Positions 10,308 through 22,300 of a stretch of 64,000 nucleotides of DNA are shown here, in pieces. The notes beneath the pieces were generated by a model. That model saw only the letters and a program-made list of their open reading frames with translations, was not told the DNA's origin and did no database searches. This DNA comes from Xiphophorus maculatus (Eukaryota > Chordata > Actinopteri > Cyprinodontiformes > Poeciliidae): NCBI RefSeq assembly GCF_002775205.1, contig NC_036461.1, positions 15,351,015 through 15,415,014 of the forward strand. The letters run 5' to 3'. Position 1 is the first letter of the stretch. Each line of letters opens with the position of its first letter. Position numbers and translations under genes: made by a program.

Positions 10308-13300
10308 ATGGCGGAGTCGGAGGAATTTCGACTTAAACGTTTAAAGGTATGAAAATAAAACGATAAGTGATCATCAACAGACAGGTACGGCTAAACGTAT
10401 TAGTTAGCGCAGTTTCATTTTAACCTTTGTAGTTTAGGTTCAGCTTCCGGTAGAGAGGTGCTCATTTTTGGCTAGCATCGGTTAGCTAGCTACATAGCCC
10501 TGCTTAGCATCTTGTTTCAGGGAAAAAAAATGGAAAACGCAAACAATCACCGCGTTTAGCTGGTATTTCTGTACACCTTTAGGTCCTGTATTAACCCATA
10601 CATTTTAGGCTTGCGTTGCAGTTGCCTCCATTTCTTACAAAACACGACCAAGGACTGCTGTGAACAATAAAAATAGCAGATTTTAGTCCGTTTTTTCAAA
10701 TTCACCGCAGTGACTTCTGAAGCCGTAATATTTCCACCATCTTTTTAAATTGTCCTAAGCAAATGTTGTACGTTTGCGACTATTTATGCATCTGAAAATA
10801 AATTAAACGGTGATTAACTACTTATTATTAAAGAGTTGGTGACACGCCTCTTGCACACAACTGGACCATACTAGGCCTGGATCCATGTAATACTAGGGAG
10901 GTACCCACAACTAGAGGGTCAGAAATGTACATAAAGGCACCCACGTATTAGGGTTACCTTTATGAAGTTACACCTTTACCACATGCTATTTGTAGTTATA
11001 AACAAACTTGTAACATAATTCTAGCTGGAGATTTGTTCTCTGTCATTGTCTGGCTTTTTAAAAGTGGTCTACAAATCCTCAGTTTGGTTAAAGTAAAGGT
11101 TTTATACATTGCAAAAGCAGTATTGATTGGTACTATCTGTGTATTGATTGGCTGCTTATTTGAGATGAAGTAACGGTTGTGATGTAGTTATACCCACTTT
11201 GTGCACTATGCTAATACCTCCATGGTACAGCCCCATTATATCCCATTATTATGCTTAATACTTGGTACAGTGTGTCGGGTCTAAAAGTCCTGTCTTGACT
11301 CCTCCAAACATTCAATGACCCTGTTAGGATTAGAGAACATCATGAAATGATTAGTTCATGATGAACTGAAGTGGAGACACCACTTTATAGGTGTTTTAGC
11401 CAGTCAGCAGTAATTTATTAACATAATTCAGATGAAAAAACTATCTGAGTATCAATTTGGAGGAAACCTTGTTAGTGTACGAGTGATGGAAATTCCTAAG
11501 TGCTTATCAGTCATATTGAAAAACTTAAGGGGATTCTTTCCTAATGGATTTTCTTCCGTTCAGCGCGACGAGGAGATGTCCCGAATGTTCGATGAAGTGA
11601 TGGGGCTGGGAGAATTCGCCGACTCCTCCAGAGGCTCTGTGGGTTCCTCCAAGAGTGGCGGTCAGCCAGAATCAAAGGGACTGGACGAAACTTTAGAACA
11701 AGCGGAAAGCCAGCCGCTTGAAGAAGATAGCAACTCGAGCAGACAAGAGAAAAAGACGGATGAGGGGACGGGAGAGACAAGTTTTCCTCCCCTCACTTCA
11801 TCCTCTTCTGAAAAGCTGTCCTCATTTAATATGGTGAGGAGCGAAAGAGGAGGTGGAGGGAGTGGTGGAGCAGCCTTTGATGATGCACTGGATGGTCTTC
11901 CCTCTTATGGACCTGAGGAGGAGGATGAGGAGGACTGGCACTATGCCCTGCCGATGGGCTCCCTAGAAGATGTTGATGTGGGTAAGGCCAGCAAAATAAG
12001 TCAGCTTGGTCAGGAGAACAGTGCGTCTCAGAGCAACCCCTTTGACCAAAAACCTGAAGTTGAAGAGGAGGAGCAAGAGAATGAGGGGAGCACCGAGTCT
12101 GCCAACACCTCCCACTCCTCCCAGGATAACACCCCGGAGCACGACAAAGGTAAAAGTCCATGACGTATACTAAGAAGGAGATTGATCACCAGTCTGTTAA
12201 ATACAATGCCCCAACACTCTCTGGAAAAATATATAAACTACTAAAGTACTCTTCATGTCTGGAAATTAGAGTGCGGAAAAACTATTTGTTTTTACAGACT
12301 TTATTCACTATCCTATTTTATAAATATAGGTTCCATCCTTTAATCTGCTTGTTTAGCCATTTGTCCATCTATCCACTTGCATCCATTCACACATTTAAGC
12401 TCAAAAGTACTCTGCCTACTGACAGATTCAGATCTGAAGAAATCGTTTTCTTTAATTGGAAGCAATCTTAATGTTTTGAAGAAGCCCAGTTGGTTCAAAA
12501 CCCCGACCTGAATCTGATCAAGAATCTGTTGAGGGATCTAAAGATTAAGGTAATGGATAGGAGGCCTTGCAGCCTCATAGACTCGGAGCTCATTGCTTAA
12601 AATTGATTGTTAAAAATACGATAAAAGCTTACCGGCAGCTATAACGTAAATAAAAGATTCATTGGTGATTAATGAGCTGGAGATGAAGGATTTTCAACCT
12701 GCAAGTTTCTTCAAATGTTAATCAAAACAGAATTTTTTATTTATTTATTTATTTATTATATAATTGGCACCCCTTGTCTAGTCATATGTCCATCTGTCTG
12801 TGTGTCATCAGTACAGCCATGCAGATTCACTTCACTATGTAGATCCTACTTATCTCCTTCCTGTCTCTGGTTTTGGTGCTTCCTCATCAAAATGAAAACA
12901 ATATATCACTTCCATAAATATATGTAGTGGAGTTTAGTATTTAAACTTTAGAAAATGGGCAAAAAACTCTGGAAATTTGAGTCTGGAAACGTCATCTTAA
13001 CACAAACAATGAGCTTAAAACCAAGTTCCACTGAGCGATTGTGTGCTAATAGAGGATAACATACGGAGGGAGTCAGTAATTGCCTGTGGGCTTCTCTTAT
13101 GTTGCTGGTTATGGTGAGATAATGGTGTGCTATCATCTCTCCTTGTTTACACACATTCTCTCTTTATTGCCAGCTGCTGGGGGCCTGAACCAGACAGAGG
13201 AGACGGAAGACAGCCAACAGGAAGAGGTCAGGATTTAAACAAAATTTGGAGTAATTTCACTTTCAAATTGGCGCCAGTTATCCATAAAAGCTGGGGGGTT

Positions 13301-16300
13301 TTTTGGTTTGTTTTCAGACGTCAGGGAACACTCAAGGGGAGAATCGTAATCCTCCTCCGTCTCCCAGGATAAACATTAAGGACGAGCCGATTGATGAAGG
13401 CTATGATGCTGCTTTGCTTCCTCAGAACTCAACTAAGCAAATCAAAGAGGAGCTGGAGCAAGAGGTAGGTCGGTGTTGTTATGTAAAACTAAACTAGCTG
13501 CAGATTTAGTGAAGTCTCAGTTGAGATTGTTAGGACAGTTCAGTTTAGATTATTGTTTAAAGTACAGTGGGCCCCCTGTCTATTCATGGTTCAGTAGTCA
13601 CAGATTTTCTGTGGAATGTAACTTAAAAATTATTTACAGAAAATTCTGTTGTTTTTGGTCTTTAAACTTTCCTATGAACATGCACAGCAGTCACCAAACT
13701 CTTGCCTTTGAGGGTGAATATTTTGTTATTTTCTGCAGGTCTTGCTCACTATGAAATTGTTTGTTCACTCTTGAGTGGAGCTGCGTTTCATTTTCTATGT
13801 CCTGATGCATAAAACCAAGTAAGAGTATAAAGATGTTGCTTTGTTTTTGTCTTGATGTTTTCAGGAAGAGCTGAGGATCAGCTCTGTCTTCTCTGTAGGA
13901 GGAGGAAACACTTTCACGTCTTCTACCAGTGAGTGTCTTTACTGTTTACTTTAAAAATAACGGGGCTGATTATTCAAAAAGACAAGTCTTGAAGAAAAAG
14001 GTGGTAAAATAAATTGTTCTCATTAAGATCCCAATCAAACTAAGACTAAAGCTTTTGTTACACTATTTATGCTTTTTGTGGAATACCTTAGCCATGTTGT
14101 TGTATTTTTTTACCATGTTTTACATGATGACATGTCTATCTTGTGAGTTTAATGGGCAGCAGTTTGGTGCAAGGGCTCTGGGGAGCATCGTCTCTCTTTC
14201 TGTTAGTGTCACAGTTTGTCCTTGTGTTGCTGTGACATTGCTGCATATTTGCAGTTGTCACAGGTGGGAATGAAGAAAAGGTTCACTCTGCTTTCATTGC
14301 AACTCGCCTCAGCCAAGCAAAGCCTGTCGTTAGCACAAAACCACAGATGTTCAAGTATAAAAAGATATATTAAAACGCAGGAGTGGAAAAAGCAAATCCT
14401 TCAGGTGGGCAGCGGAAGTGCTGAAGGCATCATGAGTTAAATAATTTTGTTTTTCATTTACCCAAGTTATCTTTGTCTGATATGAGAATTTGATGATCAA
14501 AACATTTTAGAGGTAATATTTAATGGAAAAATGCCTTTTCTTTTCACTGTACAACAAAACATGCTTCTTAAACAGTTCTTATATTATAGGTCAGACAGTT
14601 TTATGTGAATATCCAGCCTCTAATTGACTCCTTTTTTCTTGAATTTCAATTTTTTTTTAAAAAGGAATTGAAGACGCTCTTTAGCCTGTCAAAGCTTCTA
14701 CATAAACCACTAAAGCTACATTGAAAATTTACAAGTGGAAGCTAAAAGTTTTTTTCCCACTGTACTTTTTCAGCACAAGGGACTTTGCTTGACTCTTACA
14801 TTCATGCTTGTATTTCTGAAAATATTTCAGTTTTCTGTGGCTAATTTGAGAAAAGTTTCAGCATCCTTGGTTGAAATGCGTAATTTATTGTCTAGCACTT
14901 TCAATTGAAATTTGTCTCCTTTCTGCGTTATTTCTGTTCTTATCTTAGATCAAGAGTTCTTACTTAAATTTTAAAAACAAAAATTCATTCAGAACCAGTA
15001 GTCAGACTCACTGGTTATTAGTAATAAACGGTTACATATTTAGTTTAAAAAAATTGATCTCCCGCCCCTCCTTTTTATTAATCCAAGTGCCTCCAGCTGT
15101 TCCGGCCCCGACCACGACGCATATTTTAATCCCCAGCAGAGGAGCCGTCCTGCAGGCCGTGGCTTCCCTCCCAGTTAGACCAGTAGTTTCAGTCCCGACT
15201 CCAATACCCACATTGACCGCATTCCCTCCGCGCCCTCCTCCACCTGCGGTACCTGGGAGTGTTCGCTGCAGCGGCTGTGCCAAGGTAAAGTTTTCCAGGG
15301 TTTACACTTTAGGTGATAGATTTTGTTACATCGCTGCTTTTTCTTTATTTATGGTCTGTTTTGTAGATTTGGAGGAGATGGGTGTTTATGTCATGCTGTC
15401 TTAATATTTTCTAGGTTTTGCTGAAAGGCCAAACAGCTTTCCAAAGAAAAGGCTCAACTCAGCTCTTCTGCTCAACAGTCTGTCTGACGGGCCATCTTCC
15501 ACCAATCACAAAGGGTCGCGCGTGTTTCCAGTGCAACAGGTAGAATTTCCTGTTGGCTGCAACGCATCTAGGCTTTTCATTACTTTTTTTAGCTACCATA
15601 TGTGGTCACTTTGAAGGTGTCAGTGATGAAATCTACCAGTAACTTTGGGTTTGTAAACTTATAAATCTTCATTTGTTACCAATAATAGGTGTAGCATAAA
15701 AAGAACAATCAGGACATTTCTGAACTTTTCTCAGGATCTCAGATTTATTTGGAATTGACACAGAAATTCACTCAACTAAAGATAATATGGGAAAAATCAA
15801 CAAGAACTGTCAACCAAGAATTATATTTATTATTCTACTGTCTCATATCTACTTTCTATGGGCAAAATGAATTTACTAGCAAATATTGAGTAACAAGTAC
15901 TACGCTAATTAAACCCTACAAATTAAGTTTTATTTCACAGGAAATGTTCAAGTCAAAGAGAGACATTTTATGTTTTTGCTTTGATTTCCACCTTTAATCT
16001 GAGAGGAAACAAAAAGAGTTGACCGTGATTCAGGAACAATAGAATCTTTATTTAACATCTTCGTTGATCAGCTTTCAGCACAAAAATAATTACAACAGAA
16101 ATCCGCCTTGACTGGTCCAAAATTGAGATGCTTTACCTCTTTGAGAGACAACTGGACTTCTGTGACTGAAGTAAAGATCTTCAGTTTGTATTTTGAAGCT
16201 TGTGGTTCCTGGGGAGGAGACATAAAGAAGCACTTCTCAACCAATTAGAAGCAAACCTGGTGTCACCTGAGAGCTGTGTCACGTTGGAGAACCAATGATC

Positions 16301-19300
16301 TGCATTTATCCTTCCCTCTGCTCTGTTTGCAGGGAGATCCTTCAGCCAAGGGACATGGTCACAGTCCCAGCAGAAAACAGCACATTCATGCACTTTTGTG
16401 GCCAGTTCTGTCTGTCTGTATACAGACACAAGAAGAAACAAGGCGAAAAATTTATAATTGATAAACGACCTGAGAGGAAGCCTGAGAAGCCACCCGAAAA
16501 ACCAGTGGAGCGTCCAGCTGAAAAACCCTTCTGTGGCGTCTGCAAATCCACCAACAAGGCATGATGTTTTAATTTTTTTTTTTCACTTTTCTGTTTAGCT
16601 GCATGTAAAAACCTTTACATTTGCTTTTGACTATGATGCAAGTCATCTTTAATAAAGGTTTATTGCATGGATTGTGTCCTTGAGATGTCTTTGCCGTTGT
16701 TTTTGTCCCTTTTAACTCGAGCTCATTTGGTGTTTTTGTCTTTGATCATTATTTCTGCAGCAGATTGAGCATGAAGTCACCTATCAAGGGAAACTGCACA
16801 GACTCTGCAGTGACAACTGCTTCTTAACCTGGCGCAAACAGCGCCAACTTGCCTTGAACTGCTGCGAAGGCTGTGGGCTTTACTGCAGCAGCAAGTCAGG
16901 TTCCTGTCACACGCTAACCATTGAAAAGTCTCAGCTCAACTTCTGTAGTTCCACCTGTATTGGTACCTTTAAACAGGTATGTTGCAAGAACTGAAGTAGG
17001 TGTTTCCCTTTCTATTGCAGTTTTAGGTTGAATTTCTGTTTTTCTCAAATCAAGTCGGTAGAGACAGAAATTTTATGATCAGGACTCCCTGAAAAATTGT
17101 GAGCAACAATTTTTTTCTGCAGAGTTGCAGAAAGACGACAGAGTGTGCCAACTGTCACAAGACCACAGTGGTGTCCTCTACCATCATGGAGCGTGACCAC
17201 AAGGGTAAAGTTCAACTGTACTGCTCTCCAACATGTGTGGAACAGAGTCGGCCACCCAACCACAGCCTCACAGGTACGATGTAGCATTGTTAGTTTGGTC
17301 CTGCAGACTGAATCTAAGGGCTCAGCATTAAAACATGATAGTTTAATTTATGTTTAATTTAACTGTTTTTGTAGGTACTCCATTCCCCTGCGGCCTGTGT
17401 AAAGTTTCTGCGGTTCCTCAGTATCATCTCGCCATGGTGGATGGCACCATTCGCAGCTTCTGTTCCTTAGCCTGTGTGACCACATTCAGGGTAAAACATC
17501 ATATATTCAGTTATAAAATCCAGAATAAATCATTTAAATATGTAGAATTCAAGCAATCGACCTATGATTAATTGGTGAATAATGGTTTATTAGATTCAAA
17601 TTAATTCCAATTGATTAACTAATCAAGGCTGCTAGACCTTCTTTTAGTGTTGTAGTTTGCCCGCCATCCAGCAGGGGGCGACACTGGTCATCCTTAACTG
17701 GAGCCAGTTGACGCAGAAACAAAGATGGTGGAGGGATCCCAGAGCAGGAAAGAGAAACGGTCCCAACACAGTGTGGGATGGAAACTGGACTTTATGTGGT
17801 TCTGTTTAGAAATATAAACACTCAACAAGTGAAAAATTTAGCCCTTCATCTTATGGAAAGATTCTACTGATGCAAGAGAAAACTCAGGTTTTTAAGAAAA
17901 TGGAAATTTATCAATTAATCGTTAGTCGATCAGTAACTCATTAACTGATAACTTGCATCCCTATATATATATATATATATATATATGTCATGTTTAATTA
18001 TGTTCTTCCTTATGAGTTTTTTGTACAATTATTTTGCAGAAATCTCCTCCCACATCTCAGCCTGATCTTACCAATGGAACCTCGTCTCTCAGGGACCTTC
18101 CCAATAAGGATGCTCCAAAGCCGGGACCCTCCACCGCAGCCAATGGGGTAACCGGGGCCACCTCTGTCCCCCCCATTCCTCAGGATTACTCATCTTCAGT
18201 CCCATACCCAGGACACCACCCCAGTTACACGTCGGTACCCCCTCTAGTGCCTCCGCATTCGGCTGTGTCCACTCCTACTCTTCCTGGACAAGCCCACGCC
18301 AGATCCCCCCTAGAGCAGCCTGTCAAACCGCTGGAGGACGGACTGAGTGATGCCATCGCTCTGACCTGCTATCAGTGTAGCAAACAGTTCAGCAACAAGC
18401 CGCTGCTAATCACCCACCAGGTGGGAAATTTGAGTCACTCTCTTAACTTTGTTCTATCAATCTGTGAAACCCTGCTGACAAACATTCATGCCTCTTATGT
18501 CGGATTTTTGTCCGCCTACAGGGTCGTATTTTGTTGTTATGCAGTAAATCGTGCTGTGATCAGTACAACACCCAGAAAAATGTCCTCTCTGTGTGCGACT
18601 ACTGTAAAGAAGAAAAGGTCCTTTATGAGGTCACCAGCTTCAGTCACCAGGACGTGTTCTTTTGCAGTGAATGTACGTTAAAAGATCATGTTTTATTTTC
18701 TGCTTATGCAAAAGATGTACTTCACTAAACATCCTAAAAAAATAAACACTGGAAAATATTTGTAATATAAAATGTAGAGTAGAGTTTTACCAATCAGAAT
18801 TTTGTGGTTGATTTTGATCTGTGTTTTAGCGTCTTATATTAGAGAATTTTGCAGCTACCACGGCAAATATTATAAATACTAATACTAACTAAAAGCATTT
18901 CTTAATTTCCTATGATGCAGAGTCAAATTTACTGATATTTATCTATGCTCTTGTGTAAAAAATGGGAGAAAATAGTATTAAAAAACTGACAATATAATTG
19001 TAGATGTTGTTTTTATCATTAATTCAAATTTATCAAGACAATTAATCAAAGTTCTTATCAGAAAAAATTCACAATAAATAAAAAGACAATAAATGCACAG
19101 ATCAATTAAGGACCAAATCAATACATTTCTGCTCCTTTCTTATAATCTCTGGCTTTTGCAAGCTTACATTTTTACAAGGTCGTCAGTAAAAAGATCTGCC
19201 TGAATCTGTTTGTTTATACTGTAATATGGTGTTTAGAGATACGGAAATCTCTGAAGGATTGAATCTGGAAAAGTATAGAATTTTGATCTAAACAAAGTGA

Positions 19301-22300
19301 ATAATGAAGTCAAGTCAGCTGCAGCAGGTTTAACAGATTCATTGAAGTTTAGGATTGTTAATCTTGTTAATAAGGCATTTCCTTCTTTTGCCCCAGACTG
19401 TAAGCAGTTCTTCAAACAGGAACGCGCCCTGCGCCCTTGCTCCTACTGCTGTGGCCTTGGCCAGAAGATGATGCTCAGTCACTATGGCGGGAAGATCGAG
19501 GAGTTCTGCAAACCTCACTGCATGTCGCAGTACACGGTGCTCTACTATGGAGTAAGTATAGGACAGACGTCCCACAAGAATGTGTTCATACAGCAAGTAA
19601 CAAAAAAACCCAAAAAACATTGAGGCAGCTCGTGCCCAGAAAAGGAAACCAAAACTTATCTTAAAGAAGTAGAATCTCCTGTTATCCATTGTGGATATTT
19701 TACCTTTCAGGAACATCACGGATGTAAAAAAAATATGTAAATATTAGGGTAGAAAATCTATATTCTTTCTTTTTAGGTTGAGTTCTTCTTTCCCTCCTCT
19801 GATTAGAGTGTGTATAAACAAAATTGCTATTCCTCCCTTGGAGATTTCAGTAAAAACCTCATACTCGCGTGTAAATATTCTGAATAAGAGCTCTTATCAG
19901 AAACAGGAAGGAAGGTCAGACTCTTTACACCAAGCAGCACGAGGATTCAATTTGGTCATTTTTTCTATTTTTTTATTGTGTCTATTTCTGGAGCTGTATC
20001 ACTTACAAATAATCAGCTTATTTATATCACATAAATTCACAAGAAATGTCTCCTTAGGGCAATTTCATGAAAAACTGCTTGAATTAATTTCCAAATATAC
20101 AAAAATGCTATTAATCTTAATCCTAGCAACAGTTTAAAGTCATGTACACAGACCAATCTGATCATAAATGTAATATTGTTGAGAATAATGTGTACAATGT
20201 TAATAGTTTTTTTAATTATGACAATTAATGGTAATTTGTAACAATACTCTATTTGGAAGAAAATATGTGTAATTTATAAACTTTGCCATCTGTCATATTT
20301 ATGTTTTTCACAGTGAAACAGAACAAATAAGGTTATTATTATTCTGTGATTCATATTTGATTCATTTTCAGGTATTTCTGCAGCGCTGGAAAAATTCATT
20401 AAAAAAATAAATCAATTTGTATGCTTTGAGTGAGAATTTGACATTCTTCATAGTTATACATCAGATCTGAAAAGCATGAACTGACTTCCTCCACAGAGCA
20501 TGTGTAGATTTGGAGCTCTGGGTCAGGGTCTGTTGGCTCCCCTCGGTTTAGATCCCAGTGTGATCAAATCTGATGTTTTATTCCCTCACTGTTCCTCTGC
20601 CCAGATGGGTCGGTGCGACAGCTGCAGGAAGCAGGGCTACATGAGTGAGAAACTGCAGTGCCTGGGTTCAGTCTGCAACTTCTGCAACATGGCCTGCCTG
20701 CTGCAGTACTGCTGCCTTCATTTTGAGGCGAGCCAACACACCAGCAACGGCATGGCCTCTGCCCCGCCACTGCCATCCGGTAGCAAGTTATTTAAAATCA
20801 AAGTTTCTTATCCAGTTGTCTGTTGCTTCAGTAAGACAATCTTTCAATTTAAATGTTTGTCCAGCTCCAGCGCAGCCTCATCACCCCTCGAAGATGAATC
20901 CTGTCATTGCAGATGTTGTCTCTTTAGCCAACGGCTCGGCCTCCCAGCCCAGCGGGTCGGCAGGTACAGCGCTGACCGGTTAGTTTCTACCACTTACATC
21001 CTGAAATTTTCTAAGTCCATTTTTTTTAACTTTATTTGTTTAACTTTATTTATTTTCTGCATCTTAAGTTTGCATAGCTAGTCCAGAAAACATGTTGAAA
21101 CTCTTAATTCAGCTTCACTTTTTTTCCTAGAAAATTACACAAGTCTTGTTCTTCTGCAGCATTTTACTATGTTTTTAGTTTTTTTTTTTTGTTCTTCCCC
21201 TTTATAAAGTATTTTTGGGGGCTTCTATAGCAATGCATAGAAAAGCAAAGCAAGGCATTTCAATGCCTCCTATGCAATGCATGGAAGGCACCTATTATTC
21301 TACACCTCAAAATAACTGTCGCTTTTTTTCACCATTAAGTTCATTCTTTATTGTTCCATTTTGTTATACTGGTTTTATTTGTTTATTTGTTTTTATCCCA
21401 TTTTCAGTTGTGTATTCCCCTTTAAAACTCTTCCACACACAAACGTTTGAACTAATTTAGGCCTTCTGATATAGCTGTTTAATTTTAGTTTTTGTCGTGT
21501 TTCTCATTTTGTTTTTATCCCGATTTTGCAGGAGAGCTCCCATCCTCCAGCATAGATGGAAAGAACCTTGATCATGTATGAACATTTCTTTTTAAAATAC
21601 AGTTCAAACTGAATATATATTAAATATAATTTAAACAAGATTTTAAAAAGCATTTTTGTCCTTTTTAAACTACTGAGGTTCTAACTGTTATTTACCTGAT
21701 TAGAGAAAACATATTTATAGGAAATAATCAGATCAAATCTGTGACGCCCGCAGGCCAGTACTCAGACTGACGCCATGCGAGCGCCCGCGCCCCGTCGCCG
21801 TCAGATGAAAAACAAATCTGTTCTGTGCCGACCTTTCACCATGGACCAGGAAATCATGTGCCAGCTGCCTTCACCTTCCCCTGAACCAGAAGGTAACTAC
21901 ATGAAACACCTTTCAGTGTTTTAGGCTTGCTGCAAGCTAGAATGCTGCAGAGGAGACTAATGCACTCCTAAGGACTTTAGTGGCTACCTTTTATTTTATT
22001 TATAGTCTTATGCAGCTAGCAAATGAAACATGCCAATGTTAACACTTTTGCATGTCAATATGTAACTATGAACAACGTAGTGGAATATATGAGGGGATGA
22101 ATTTCTGCTGTTTCACATCTAAAAATGGCTTTTGAACAGTCGCCAAAGAAAGAAGTCCTGCAATCTATTCTGAATGAACACTCGGCTTTACACTCATTTT
22201 ACAGTGTGGGTATATAGTAGGTCTAATATGAAATGTTTAGTTCGTATATGTTGAGAAATTTACAAACTACAAACATTCTCATTTTCTCATTTTTATCACC

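Noticed and set aside
11432..11563. Upstream extension of the open frame before zmym4 exon 2, with an ATG near 11432
   Set aside because: A clear acceptor (TTCTTCCGTTCAG) lies at 11563, and exon 1 at 10308-10346 supplies the start (MAESEEFRLKRLK); the extension reads like intron.
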